From the NCBI GenBank assembly GCA_032622095.1, contig CP136066.1:206296978-206360977 (forward strand): a stretch of 64,000 nucleotides of DNA, in the 5' to 3' direction. This stretch comes from Siphonodentalium dalli (lineage: Eukaryota; Mollusca; Scaphopoda; Gadilida; Siphonodentaliidae). Made by a program: the position numbers and the translations under genes. Positions 11,281 to 22,105 of this stretch are shown piece by piece. Within the stretch, counting starts at the first letter, position 1. Each line of letters opens with the position of its first letter. The notes under the pieces are model-generated. The model was not told the DNA's origin. It was given only the letters and a program-made list of their open reading frames with translations, and did no database searches.

Positions 11281-11536
11281 AGGTATACCCACATCAGGCG
11301 GTATGCCACAGGGGTACTAGTATGCACTGGGCGGTATGCCACATGGGGGGGTATGCACTGGGTGGTATGCTACATAGGGGGGATATGCACCATGCAGTAT
11401 GCCACATAGGGGTATGCACTGGGTGGTATTCCACATGGGGGTATGCACCGGGCGGTATGTCATATGGGGGTATGCGCTGGGTGGTATGCCAAATGGGTGT
11501 ATGCACCAGGTGGTATGTCACATGGGGGTATGCACC
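11281..11536 (+). repeat. degenerate 30-bp G-rich minisatellite
   Basis: Eight or so diverged tandem units around GGGGGTATGCACCGGGCGGT with ATGCCACAT linkers. Open frames on both strands here follow from the repeat. Confidence 0.85.
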
Positions 11537-11560
11537 GCTTGACAGCCCAGCTCTTGTTTT

Positions 11561-12090
11561 CTCTCTAAAGTCTTTCTTCCAAGTCCAGATTTTGATTAAC
11601 TCTCGTAACATGCCAGAAGGGCTACATAATTATTACTTTGGCGCTAATGATGCCTCGGTGGGTGGAACTCTCAGACTACTAATACTGATCTAAATTATCA
11701 TTGCTCAAGGCGGCCTTAATTTCGTGAAGAAAACTCTAGTTTTAGCTGAACTTGGTCCCTGAAGTATGGCCTCCAATTGCCTGAAGACTCTGTCAATGAA
11801 TTCTTACTTTGTCGCTCGCCAATTTGTGGATTCTGTAATTGTTGAGGGCTGACATGACCACCCCGAGGGAAACTGCTTATTGATAAACAAGGTTTCCATT
11901 TGACCTGTTTCTATAACTTGGTCCAGGTTAATACCTACATGATCACCTGTGTAAACCTCCCACTAAATAAAACCAACAGGCAACCCAGCTGAGGCAACAG
12001 TGAACGTTAAAAGGCAATAATTCTACTGGCCAACATTGGTTAACCATTTTGATGGAAAAATAATGACTTACATTATACCTTTATTGTATT
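11561..12090. other. unassigned sequence
   Basis: No gene, RNA or repeat family recognised. Confidence 0.4.
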
Positions 12091-12091
12091 G

Positions 12092-12610
12092 TTTCGAGGT
12101 TGACATGAGGATTTAGGCCAAAATAAAAAGACCTATGTTTCTGGTGACCAGTGGTGAACAGTATTTATTTTGCAAAATTAGTCCGATTTTATTTCCGTGT
12201 CCAAACCGATTCATTTCCTTGTAAAACTGACACATCGCGTGTACTTATAAACTGGAAACACTTCAATTAGGTCACAGCCGAATGAAACTTATATTTTCAT
12301 GTTTTATTCAATAAAACAATAAATTACATTATATTCTAATATTATGTAATTAGTTTTATTATTTTATTGTACATTAAAAACAAGGAGAAGCAGTCTGAGG
12401 GGTATTCATATTTATTTTGAGCGAAGTTGAAAATAAAATGAAAAAATAAAATAATATGAAAAGCCACCCCCTCGCCTCTATTGTTTTCTTGTATGTCACC
12501 AGAAATACAGGTATATTTGTTTGTCCTTATCAACCCAAGGAAGTTAATATTGCGGCCTCGGTTTATATTAACTTCCAAGGGTTGATAAAAACTTCATGTC
12601 AACCTCGAAA
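12092..12610. mobile_element. putative fold-back TIR element
   Basis: TTTCGAGGTTGACATGAGG at the left is inverted as CTTCATGTCAACCTCGAAA at the right, 519 bp overall. A second inverted pair lies inside the right half: CTTATCAACCCAAGGAAGTT at 12525 with its complement ending AAGGGTTGATAA. No clear target duplication was found. No coding capacity recognised. Confidence 0.6.
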
Positions 12611-13230
12611 TACCTGTTATTAAATGTGTATTTACTTCATAATATTGTTCTCTTTATTGATTGTTTCATATAATATTAAAATATTTGTAATACCATTGTC
12701 AGACCGTAAAGCACTCGCTTTTGAAACGTTTTATGTCACCCATTTTCGATCTAATACGATTGTCTGCGGTTTCTTGACATAAACTATAATATTTTGGATG
12801 AAATACCTTCAACTAAGTTCTAGAATGCACGAAAATACCGACTTTCGGAGCACATTTTTGTGAATATTCTATTCTATTAAGCGATAGTCCGCTTGGGAGT
12901 CTATTCGAATAAGCAATTAAAAAATACAGATGTACTATTAAAATGGTTTTGGAATCCGAAATATTATTATAATAAACGAATTATTTGATTAACCATTATT
13001 CGATTAATTGGAATTGACTGTATATGTACAACAATGTGATTCAGCAAGTCAAAATTTAACCCAGGGAGATATATCAACCTATAATTCCTTTTATTAACTC
13101 ATGACGTCTCGTGAGCTTGTTATTAACCCATCATTCCTATTTATAGGAAAATCCAGTAGATATCGTGATTTATCAAATCCTTTTCCATATGATTTAGTAT
13201 GGGATTTTTAGAAGAAAATTTATGATCATA
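12611..13230. other. unassigned AT-rich sequence
   Basis: Nothing recognised on either strand. Confidence 0.4.
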
Positions 13231-13232
13231 TA

Positions 13233-13841
13233 CAGTAATGCTCTAAGTAATCGACTCCTTAACCACAGCAGAATTATGGGTAACTTTTCAGGATTTAGTC
13301 AGAAATATGGCTTGTTGCCATTCATCGGAAAGCTCTTCCCGAGCCTACTCCAACATTTGTTTGAAATTAACATTAATGTCAACCCATGGTGTTTGTACTT
13401 GTGGGCAGCTCAGTAGGCATATGCTATGATGCTTACAAGACTTGAAAAAATCCAGTTCCGATAGATTTACTATCATATAGTCTGCTCATAATGCAGGTCA
13501 TCGGGGGTCATCACACATCATTTACTCTCTACCTCGAGTTAGTTACTCATGATTTACTGCTATCGTCATAATCATGGTCTTATAAAGACTTGTGACCAAA
13601 CATTGAAATAGTGTGACCGACATTTGAAAAATGATGTCCCCAGAGGATGAATTTAGTTACTATCCCACACAGCGGGGTAGCCTTACCAAAATAGTCAGAA
13701 ATATGGCTTGTTGCCATTGATCGGAAAGCTCTCCCCGAGAGCTTTCCGATGAATGGCAACAAGCCATATTTCCGACTAAATCCTGAAAAGTTACCCATAA
13801 TTCTGCTGTGGTTAAGAAGTCGATTACTTAGAGCATTACTG
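13233..13841. mobile_element. palindrome A split by a C-containing segment
   Basis: Left A arm (13233-13340) starts TA-CAGTAATGCTCTAAGTAAT. A right part (13688-13841) carries a complete hairpin tip and ends GAGCATTACTG-TA. Between them lie about 350 bp of other sequence: a block matching 15696-15740 (CTCCAACATTTGTTTGAAAT), a block matching 37966-38107, and the first about 90 bp of a C element (13597-13688) with its left flank CTTGTGAC. The right part carries tip sequence on both sides, so this is more than one A remnant. Recombination between A copies flanking the segment is one explanation. Confidence 0.75.
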
Positions 13842-14388
13842 TATTTCTGTTTGACACAATGAAATGTTAGTAACCCAATGAACTTATTTTACCTAGGCAA
13901 TAGAATTGTCTTGGCAAACTAATTTTTCCTCTGGTTTTACCTAGACATTGCCTATTGCCTAGACTAATTCCCAGAGCTGTTATAGGGATGGGACATAAAG
14001 TCGGGACACCAGTCAATCGAGATACAGATTGCTGAGATAATTGTATTGCATCGGGCCATAAAATATTGCAAAATGCCCAAATAATGTTTTTAACTGTGAT
14101 CAATTTCAACACTCTTCACTTTCCTTGTGGTGTGTATGCATTTCTTTATTGGTTGGAAAGAATTTCAGTATTTGATCTATAACACTATGGCAAGATACGG
14201 TACATATTCGTATTTAGACCATATCTATCGAGATACACATCGTATCAAGATACACACCATATCTCATATCCCAACTAATTTGGCGAGGCTGTGTAGGTCC
14301 GGTCGTCCATCTGTTTGCGTCTGATTTCCGTGTGATAACTTCATAGGTCTCAGCTGGATGCCATTACATTTTGTATATGTACATTTAA

Positions 14389-14781
14389 CCCTTTACCCAA
14401 CAGAACGGCCCTGTGCCAATGCATTCTCTTATATATGCGAGTCGACCATAGGTCGCCTCGCATATATAAGAGAATGCATTGGCTTAACACATTAAAAATT
14501 ATAAAATTGTTAAAGAATGTAAGAAAAAATGGTAAAAAGTGTTAAAAAAAGATTTTTTTTTAGGCCAATGCATTCTCTTATATATGCGAGGCGATCTATG
14601 GTCGACTCGCATATATAAGAGAATGCATTGGCACAGGGCATAACTGTAACCATCACAATGTGGTCAATGAGCCGGCTCCAATGATATCCATATTTGTATG
14701 GTTCTATTGAGACAGACCGAAGATATTTTAGGCTGTTGAAGCTTTATTTGGCCGGTTTTGGCCTGTTTGTTGGGTAAAGGG
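14389..14781. mobile_element. TTAA element B, copy 2
   Basis: Full-length 393-bp copy flanked by TTAA (14385-14388, 14782-14785). Ends CCCTTTACCCAACAGAACGG and the complement TTGTTGGGTAAAGGG. Both cassette palindromes and the GTTGAAGCTTTATTTGGCCG region are present, in the opposite orientation to the copy at 10524. Confidence 0.92.
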
Positions 14782-15045
14782 TTAATATGACAAAATACAA
14801 GTTAAGTTAGAATTTGGGTTTCCGCCCGCCAATGTTCACGAGAGTAATAGCCCTTTGATTTAATTACCACGGTCAGTTTTGCCAAGCCCTAGTGACGCGT
14901 TGTTGGAAGTCATTCACTTACATTTGTCTGGTGGATTACATTGTTTTAATTTATATATCTCCATTCTGACTGGTCATAAACTGACATTGCTTACAATGGA
15001 CATGGGTGTCCTTGAACCCAAACACATTCACATAAAGGGGATTAA

Positions 15046-15501
15046 CCCTTTCAGTACGATTTCTGTATCAACCCATATACCCTGTGCCAATGTATTCTCT
15101 TATATATGCGAGTCGACCATAGGTCGCCTCGCATATATAAGAGAATGCATTGGCCTAACAATTTTTCATCATTTGTTATTATTTTTTACAATTTTTTTAC
15201 AATTTTACTAATTTATGATAATTTTTTCTTATATTCTTTAACAGACTTATTTTGTAGGTTTAGTGCTAGGGAATCTTACGTTTTTCATGGGCATCAAAAT
15301 TATTACTATGAATACTTGGTGATAGTTTTGAGTTATAACATGCCCCTAAGGTTTTAACCAGTTTGTTTTTAAATTCGCTAGAGCATGCTTAAGCATACCC
15401 AAAAAAAATTCAACCAAAAAACAAATCTAAAAAAAAAAAAAAGGACGATTTTACAGACCGTAAATTAGGGCCGATGAGATCGGCCCCTGGCACTGAAAGG
15501 G
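15046..15501. mobile_element. TTAA element D, long form with cassette
   Basis: Flanked by TTAA (15042-15045, 15502-15505). Ends CCCTTTCAGTACGATTTCTG and CCTGGCACTGAAAGGG. After TATCAACCCATAT, where the short form (9909) continues into its own stem, this copy has CCCTGTGCC and one 64-bp palindromic cassette identical in layout to those in B and E. The right part (TTTTGTAGGTTTAGTG, GCCGATGAGATCGGCCCCTG) contains a small perfect hairpin next to the end. Sister copies are at 34900, 41200 and 58695. Confidence 0.88.
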
Positions 15502-15695
15502 TTAATACAAGGTGTTCTAGGCTGTTATATTCTAGTGTTTGTTACCTTTATCTTGACTTCTGTAAACTGCTCTGGACATCATTAGTGAAGGATCCCCCTG
15601 CTCATATATTATGGGTATCACAATACAATTTGGTGAGGCTGTCAGTGCAGTTTTGCATTTTGTAGAGCAATTCATCAATAAAATGTCTGAGCATA

Positions 15696-15834
15696 TACTC
15701 CAACATTTGTTTGAAATTAACATTACTGTCCCCCGGGGTGTTTGTAGTGTGAGTGGCTCAGTGGGTGTGTATGATGTGAGTGGCTCAGTGGGTGTGTATG
15801 ATGTGAGTGGCTCAGTGGGTGTGTATGATGCATA
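15696..15834 (+). repeat. 27-bp minisatellite in a dispersed segment
   Basis: Three perfect tandem copies of GTGAGTGGCTCAGTGGGTGT plus GTATGAT (15749-15829). The flanking segment from 15696 is paralogous to 13344-13440, where the same motif is present once in diverged form. The minisatellite therefore expanded after the segment duplicated. Confidence 0.88.
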
Positions 15835-16275
15835 CAAGCCTTGAAATAGTGTGTCTGACATTTGCAGAATGAGGTCTCTAGAGGGTGAATCTATCCCACA
15901 CAGTGGGCTATAGAATCACCAAATTCACCCTCAGGGAACCTCATTCTGTTTAGGCCTCATCTTCTGGGAAGTATCTATAGTCTCAAATTAATATTGTTTT
16001 TATTTACTTTTTCCCTTGTTCAGTTTGTAATCCCCTAATTTTCAGAAGATAAAATGCAAAATTAAGGTGACTAATGGGTGAATTTTCACGAACTTCAACT
16101 GAGGAACTTGAATCTGATCCTAGGTTTCCCATAGCAAGTTAGGTCTAAGCAGAATGCAGTTCCCAGAGAGTGAATTTGGTGATGCTAGCCCACCATGCTG
16201 CTATGATGCAGGATCGCGTCACTAAATTCAGCCTCTGGGGACCTCATACTGCAAATGTCTGACACCCTACATCCT
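15835..16275. mobile_element. hAT-like element C
   Basis: Left end CAAGCCTTGAAATAGTGTGT. Paired GAGGTC...GGGTGAAT blocks and the central CATCTTCTGGGAAGTATCTA are all present. The right end is degraded after CTGCAAATGTCTGACA. No clear duplication. Confidence 0.8.
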
Positions 16276-16311
16276 GGATTTCATCCATGCTAATGTTTAT
16301 TGGTAACCCTT

Positions 16312-16640
16312 CCATGACTGGAGCTTCCTGAAATTTTGTGAAACCCTGTGCCAATGCATTCTCTTATATACAATAATGCCCTAAATAATCGACTCCTTAA
16401 CCACAGCAGAATTATGGGTAACTTTTCAGGATTTAGTCGGAAATATGGCTTGTTGCCATTCATCGGAAAGCTCTCAGTGAGAGCTTTCCGATGAATGGCA
16501 ACAAGCCATATTTCCGAATAAATCCTGAAAAGTTACTCATAGTTCTGCTGTGGTTAAGGAGTCGATTATTTAGGGCATTACTGTATCACAGTATGTGAGT
16601 CTCACATAGGTAGCCTCTCATATATAGTGAGTCTGGAGTA
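16312..16640. mobile_element. TTAA element E, fragment interrupted by A
   Basis: Left end CCCTTCCATGACTGGAGCTT is preceded by GTAA rather than TTAA. The first cassette is interrupted exactly at TCTCTTATA by the A copy at 16371-16583 and resumes as TATCACAGTATGTGAG. The rest is diverged and the right end is not identifiable. Confidence 0.7.
16371..16583. mobile_element. palindrome A inside E
   Basis: Full 213-bp palindrome with TA on both sides, inserted in the TATATA tract of an E cassette. The left end has CAATAATG instead of CAGTAATG. Confidence 0.9.
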
Positions 16641-16963
16641 TTTGGGGTATATCTATTACCACCAGCAAGAGTTAGCTCTGTGTGGCTAATAATTTCTACA
16701 TTGAATGCATGCAGTGTGACAGTATGACAGTATGGCAGACAATGTTTAAGTACTATTTTTAGCAATGTGAAGAATCTAGCACTGTATTAAAGGCATTCCA
16801 ACAATCACCTCATAGGATACATTGCTTTCCTGATGATGTTGTGATTGGGTGCACGAGACTGACGTAATTATGCTGGTGGTAATAGAAATCCCCCCCAAAT
16901 ACTCCAGACTCACTACTGCATAGGAGTCTGTGTTTTAACTACAACTGATGCTGCACCAGCGTA

Positions 16964-17176
16964 CAGTAATGCTCTAATTAATCAACCTCCTAACCACAGC
17001 AGAATTATGGGTAACTTTTCAGGATTTAGTCGGAAATATGGCTTTTTGCCATTCATCGGAAAGCTCTCGCCGAGAGCTTTCCGATGAATGCCAACAAGCC
17101 ATATTTCCGACTAAATCCTGAAAAGTTACCCATAATTCTGCTGTGGTTAAGATGTCGATTAATTAGACCATTACTG
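16964..17176. mobile_element. palindrome A
   Basis: Full copy, 213 bp, TA on both sides, ends CAGTAATGCTCTAATTAATC and CCATTACTG. Arms meet at GCTCTCGCCGAGAGC with almost no loop. Confidence 0.92.
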
Positions 17177-17179
17177 TAG

Positions 17180-17530
17180 CTCCCTTTATGAAAGTGTTGA
17201 CAGAATGAGTGAGTCCATTTAGGAGTATTTGGGTTAACCCTTTCATGACAGGAGCTGTGCTTGTGCATCATTAAAAATCCTGTGCCAGAGACTCTGATAA
17301 ATGGGAGTCTCTGATAGGGAGCCTTGTATATATAGGAGAATGCGCTGGCTTACAAGGTCAAGCTAAATATTGTTGGACCAATGCATTCTCTTTTATATGC
17401 GAGGCTCCCTATATGGGAGACTCGCATATATAAGAGAATGCATTAGCACAGGGATTTCGCAAATTTCAGGAAGCTCCTGTCATGAAAATGTTAACAGAAT
17501 GAGTGAGTCCATTTAGGAGTGTATGTGTTA
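17180..17530. mobile_element. TTAA element E inside a duplicated 37-bp flank
   Basis: The element proper is 17238-17491 with ends CCCTTTCATGACAGGAGCTG and GAAGCTCCTGTCATGAAAAT, TTAA on both sides. The sequence ACAGAATGAGTGAGTCCATT plus TAGGAGT occurs on both flanks (17200 and 17496). Each copy is preceded by an E-like right end (CTCCCTTTATGAAAGTGTTG at 17181, CTCCTGTCATGAAAATGTTA at 17476). That points to a tandem duplication of an E copy plus its flank, with the first copy reduced to its right tip. Confidence 0.75.
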
Positions 17531-17997
17531 AATTCCGTATGAATTTACCGGTATCTAATGCTGTCTTCTATACTTTTCTCTTTGAATGTAATTTATATCT
17601 CTTGTGATACTGGCAGAGTAGTCAATCAATCAATCAGAATAATCAGACTGTTACTTCATATTTACTTCTGAGACATCAAAGATTACTGGGTAGTTTATAA
17701 TATACATAACTAGAATACTTGGGGAAATGAGTGGATTCAAATATGCGATTGATTTGGGTAGATTAGTGTTATTTCTGTTGATACATGTTATATGCTGAAA
17801 TTTTGTACAAAAGGTTGCTCACCTTTGAGAACATGCAGGTCATCGTCGTTTGAGTCAAATTTTGCCAGAATTTGAATTGTTTGTTCTTAAAAAAAAGGCC
17901 AACATCCCAAAAAATCACCTTGATTCAGGGGATGTGGGGTCTGCAACCTTTTTGAAATTACCATGGACGTATTTTGTTACGCCCTAGTATACATTAA
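17531..17997. other. unassigned sequence
   Basis: No gene or repeat family recognised. A GGCCAACATCCCAAAAAATC tract near 17900 is loosely similar to the inner arms at 55080-55140. Confidence 0.35.
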
Positions 17998-18005
17998 GCC
18001 ATCGA

Positions 18006-18544
18006 CAGTGTTCGCGCTGTCGGTAGCCAAATTAGCCAATGGCTAATCTTTTTCGAATTTGGCTAATAAAAATTTCATTTGGCTAAACTTTTGGCTAAAC
18101 TTTTTTTTACCCCAAATAGAGACAGGAAGCATGAATTTTTGGCAAGTGGGTTTTTAATTCTGTGATGTGAACGATCTAGTCCGAAAACATCGTATACGTA
18201 AGTGGGAACCCGATCGCGGACAGTAGAAAGGGAAACCCGTCACGAAACAGCAAAAGGTCATATCATTATTTTACATTTAATCCGCTAATCCCCCATTGTC
18301 TGTCTGGTCACTCACGGGGCTCCTGCACAATGCATGTTTATTTTGACATTGTATTTATGACGGCCAAGGTTTATGAGCACCAAGTGTAAGACAATAGCTT
18401 AATCAGCCAAATGTGAATCACGACAGATATTTAGTCATTAATTGTGAACCGACCATAAAACGATGATTTTTTTCATTTGGCTAATAAAATTTTCATTTGG
18501 CTAAACTTTTGGCTAAAAATAATTTCGGTCCAGCGCGAACACTG
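18006..18544. mobile_element. hAT-like element U, copy 1, perfect 8-bp duplication
   Basis: The element is 539 bp. Ends CAGTGTTCGCGCTG and the exact complement CAGCGCGAACACTG. Flanked by identical GCCATCGA (17998-18005, 18545-18552). Subterminal regions are dense in direct repeats of TTTGGCTAA / CATTTGGCTAAACTTTTGGC at both ends, a common layout for hAT transposase-binding repeats (inference). No open frame, so non-autonomous. Sister copies at 38159 and 49889 use TTTGGCAA instead of TTTGGCTAA. Confidence 0.95.
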
Positions 18545-18901
18545 GCCATCGACCTGCCCACATCTGCATATCCACCTTAATTATACTCAACAGTAATTCC
18601 ATATTCAACAGGCAGGATGGGCACCACATCCTTCCCCACTTACATGACACATATACAGTTCACAGCACATGACTAAATGTGTGTATATATTACATATAAA
18701 CCCATTCTGAATGACAAAATGTGACATCCGCATGTCAACAACATAAAATTATAGCAAAAATATCTTCAATTATCTGCTTTCCCTCTGAAACGTTTGCACC
18801 AGCCAGTGGTTACTAAAACGATTTTCTTTTATTGAGGATGGTTGCCCACTCCTGAGCAATCACCGATACAACCCTGGTCAAGTGGCCTTGCTGATATGCT
18901 A

Positions 18902-19114
18902 CAGTAATGCTCTAAGTAACTGACTTCTTAACCACAGCAGAATTATGTGTAACTTTTCAGGATTTAGTCGGAAATATGGCTTGTTGCCATTCGTCGGAAA
19001 GCTCTCGGGGAGAGCTTTCCGACGAATGGCAACAAGCCATATTTCCGACTAAATCCTGAAAAGTTACCCATAATTCTTCTGTGGTTAAGAAGTCGATTAC
19101 TTAGAGCATTACTG
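18902..19114. mobile_element. palindrome A, reference copy
   Basis: A 213-bp nearly perfect palindrome flanked by TA, with ends CAGTAATGCTCTAAGTAACT and GAGCATTACTG. Each arm of about 104 bp reads inward through CCACAGCAGAATTATG, AACTTTTCAGGATTTAGTCG and GGCTTGTTGCCATTC, with the arms meeting at GCTCTCGGGGAGAGC. TA duplication plus CAGT ends point to a Tc1/mariner or pogo-type source (inference). It has no coding capacity. Compensating differences between arms (here TTCGTCGG opposite CCGACGAA, where other copies have ATCGG/CCGAT) show the arms evolve together. Confidence 0.95.
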
Positions 19115-19795
19115 TATGATACTGGTGGTCCTGCTGATGCTGTTACAGCTGTTACAAAAAAGTACCGTTATTTGTCATTTTCACGGTGTTTGGCTAATCC
19201 GAGCGATTTTAGAAAAAAAAACAATGTGTGTATGAAACATTCAAGAACATATATATTTTTAAACGCCCATTGTGAAAAATTATGTATTATGTTATTGATC
19301 CGTCCGTCTGTCCGTCCGTCCATTTGCTTTTTTCATTTCCACATTTTGAGTGAACAATGGTGACTTCACAGATAATACAGCGCTGACACTATGTTTTTAC
19401 ATCAATCACTGAACTGAATATGACCACTGTCCAAACTAAATACTAATTAGCTAAAAGTAGACGATGGTAGTGTATTGTCAACAATAAAGTTTTAATAAAC
19501 CTGTCACAATGAATGAGCCGTCACAACCACTCAGAGTTGAAGTATAGACCAGAAATTTAAACTTCTAAAGGATCCCCAGTCTACACTTGTTTATGTGTCT
19601 GCAAATTATTTCAAGACCCCCCCCCCCCCCCCCCCCCCCCCCCTATATGTCACAAATTAATTTCCGACTCCCCTCTGAATACATCATAAATTTTTTTTTT
19701 TTTTATTTCAGACTAAAGCTTGTGAGATCCCGGCTTGAATAGCAAACCAACAGTAAGTAATAATAATAATAATAATGATAGTTTTTATATAGCGC
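19115..19795. other. low-complexity stretch, no gene
   Basis: Contains short CCGT repeats (19303-19320), a homopolymer of about 27 C (19617-19643), a T run near 19692 and an (AAT)n tract at 19759-19777 leading into TATATAGCGC. The AAT-TATAGCGC junction looks like the tail of a dispersed invertebrate repeat; I cannot define its other end. Confidence 0.6.
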
Positions 19796-20228
19796 TTAAA
19801 GGTACTCAATCCGATCAAATGCTCCTAAATTACTATTTCTTTGGCTTCGGGGTTAAAAATATCTGATTGGAGTCGAGGAACCCACCCGTCAAAGCACTGA
19901 GTGATGAGATATTGATTTTTGAAGTTGGTTATTTCTCAAGATGTGTTCTAATAATTGGCACAGAAACACGGACAAATTGCGGATCAAGATGGATAACACT
20001 AAAATCAAGTGGTAATAATAACCACTTGATTTTAGAGTTATCCATCTTCATCCCAAATTTGACCAAGACCACCCTTTTGATGGCGTGTTATTGGGCCATA
20101 AACAATAGAAATAATAAACTTCAAAAATTTATATCTGGTAGGTTCCTCGACTCGAATCAAATATATTTTACCCCCGAAGCCAAAGAAATAGTAATTTAGG
20201 AGCGTCTGATCGGATTGCGTACCTTTAA
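19796..20228. mobile_element. TIR element L, full copy (TTAA-flanked)
   Basis: Ends TTAAAGGTACTCAATCCGAT and its complement ATCGGATTGCGTACCTTTAA. Long inner arms continue with CTATTTCTTTGGCTTCGGGG and GAGTCGAGGAACC and their complements. The centre is a further perfect hairpin, AAAATCAAGTGGT-AATAATA-ACCACTTGATTTT (about 20000-20033). About 433 bp with no transposase. Diverged copies or arms occur at 26130, 31256 and 52228. Confidence 0.85.
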
Positions 20229-20435
20229 CCAATCACTTGCTCTAAGATGCTAATGACAAATATTCAACACTCAGTAACCATCTACTGCTCTCTGGGGACA
20301 GGGGGTTGTACAATCATACTAACTAGATCTTTCACTGCTCATAATCAGGTTCCCTTTCAACGCATGGGTGGTGCAAAGCAGACAAAGTACAAGCGACCTT
20401 GCTCAAGGTTCAAAACTTGGCACAAAATTTGAACG

Positions 20436-20602
20436 TCACATATATAAGAGAATGCACTGGCTTACAAGGTCAAGGTAAATATTGTTAGGCCAATGCATTC
20501 TTTTATATATGTGAGGCGCCCTGTGGGCGACTCGCATATGTAAGAGAATGCATTGGCACAGGGTTTTTGCAAAATTTCAGGAAGCTCAAGTCATGAAAGG
20601 GT
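20436..20602. mobile_element. TTAA element E, right part only
   Basis: Starts inside the first cassette (CACATATATAAGAGAATGCA) and runs through linker CTTACAAGGTCAAGGTAAAT and the second cassette to GAAGCTCAAGTCATGAAAGG. The terminal TTAA has decayed to GTAA. The left end is missing. Confidence 0.8.
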
Positions 20603-21543
20603 AAAAAACCCCCTATAAATATCAATGACGAGAATATTATATGGACTTGGTACAAAGAGCTCAAATATTGTATTTGGTGCTGGTGGAATTGACATATTTA
20701 TTTTTTTTTTTTCACAGTTGGATCAATTGAATAACATTTTGGGAGCTACCTGCTTACACAATTTTATTCAAACTAAATGCTTATATATCTTCTTAAAAAT
20801 CTGTCGGAATTACAACAATAATTTTTTTTTATATTTTATAATTATTCTGGCAAAAAGTCCTTGACATACATATTTTCTTGAACTAATTGAAACAGGCTCC
20901 CTTTGGGATCTGTTATCCAGCGTCGGAAGGTTCTGTGGCTCCTTCACAAAACTACGTGTGTTTTATGGGGCCCTGTGTGCGCTTTTCACACATTTTGAAC
21001 TTATACAGAGCCTTTATTTAGTGGCAGCCTCTTTGTGAGCTTTGCACACATTTCGATCATTTAAACATTTCGATTTAAAAATAAACATTTTTTAGATTGA
21101 ACAAACCAATTTTTATTTATTTTTTATAAATTATATTAATTTAATTTAAAAAAAATCTAAATTAAAAAAAAACGAACGCCATTATAACATCCGTCATCCG
21201 CCACACCAAATTAGGTAAAAAAATCAGTCCAGGGGTCCGAGAGAGAAAAATCCGGGCAGACAGACAGATCCTACTCATTTATTTATATAGATACTGGTTA
21301 CTTTAATTACCAATGACATTATATAAGTTGGAAGCCCTGAATGCTTCTAATATTCTCCACAGAAAACTGGTAGTCGCTGAATAAATATTTCAATTCATAG
21401 ATTTTTCTGGACACACACTGGAGTAATGTAAAGCGTTTTAATTGGTTCTTTGTGTTCTGATGTTAGGAAGCAAAACATCACTGTGTTTTAATTGATTAAC
21501 TGTCCATCTTGTTTAAACTTATTCTAATGTTTCCAATGCTTCT
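20603..21543. other. unassigned AT-rich sequence
   Basis: AT-rich with T and A runs (20700-20710, 20820-20830, 21100-21170). Open frames here are short and unrecognised. No TIR element seen. Confidence 0.4.
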
Positions 21544-21632
21544 AGACTGGTGAGTGGCCACCAGCTGGTCATCCTCTCACCAAAAATAGACTAGTGAGTG
21601 GCCACCAGCTGGTCAGACTCTCATCTCCTAAT
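21544..21632 (+). repeat. 46-bp direct repeat, two copies
   Basis: AGACTGGTGAGTGGCCACCA then GCTGGTCA...CTCTCA occurs twice in a row (from 21545 and from 21588) with small differences. Confidence 0.88.
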
Positions 21633-22105
21633 GATTTTCTGAGTGATAAAATCATTGTACTTCTGACCTCTTCAGGGTAGAGGTTAGGGCTGCAATTATA
21701 TGGTTTTCCACGATACATATCCTGATACAATGCTGACGATACGATATGTATCACGAATTGTTCCACTGCAGAAAGTTAGAAAGGCAAGATACAAATCGCA
21801 ACATATAAATGGAGGGAGTGAGTGGAAGATTCACTATAGAAATTGTTTGTGTGGTCTGTATCCCTTAAATGCTATGCCCATAGCTGCATCAATATTGAAA
21901 TCACCCAAAAATTACCTGAAGAATAATTACCTATGTACATGGGCTTGAATTTATATGTGTATTCAGAAACAGGTCAGTTCTTGTTAAAATACAAATTAAT
22001 AGGTTGGCAGAATTGTTGAGCTACTTGAATAGCAGTCAAGTAGGGCCGCGCCATTGTCAAGGGACAGAGCTTCAAATAGCCTATGGCTTGTTGCCTAATC
22101 CCATT
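21633..22105. other. unassigned sequence
   Basis: Near 21695-21760 the ACGATACATATCCTGATACA type text resembles that at 14180-14265, so it is a dispersed-repeat fragment. No gene recognised. Confidence 0.4.

Noticed and set aside
19759-19795. SINE tail ((AAT)n into TATATAGCGC)
   Set aside because: No A-box/B-box promoter or tRNA-like head could be found upstream, so I did not call a SINE.
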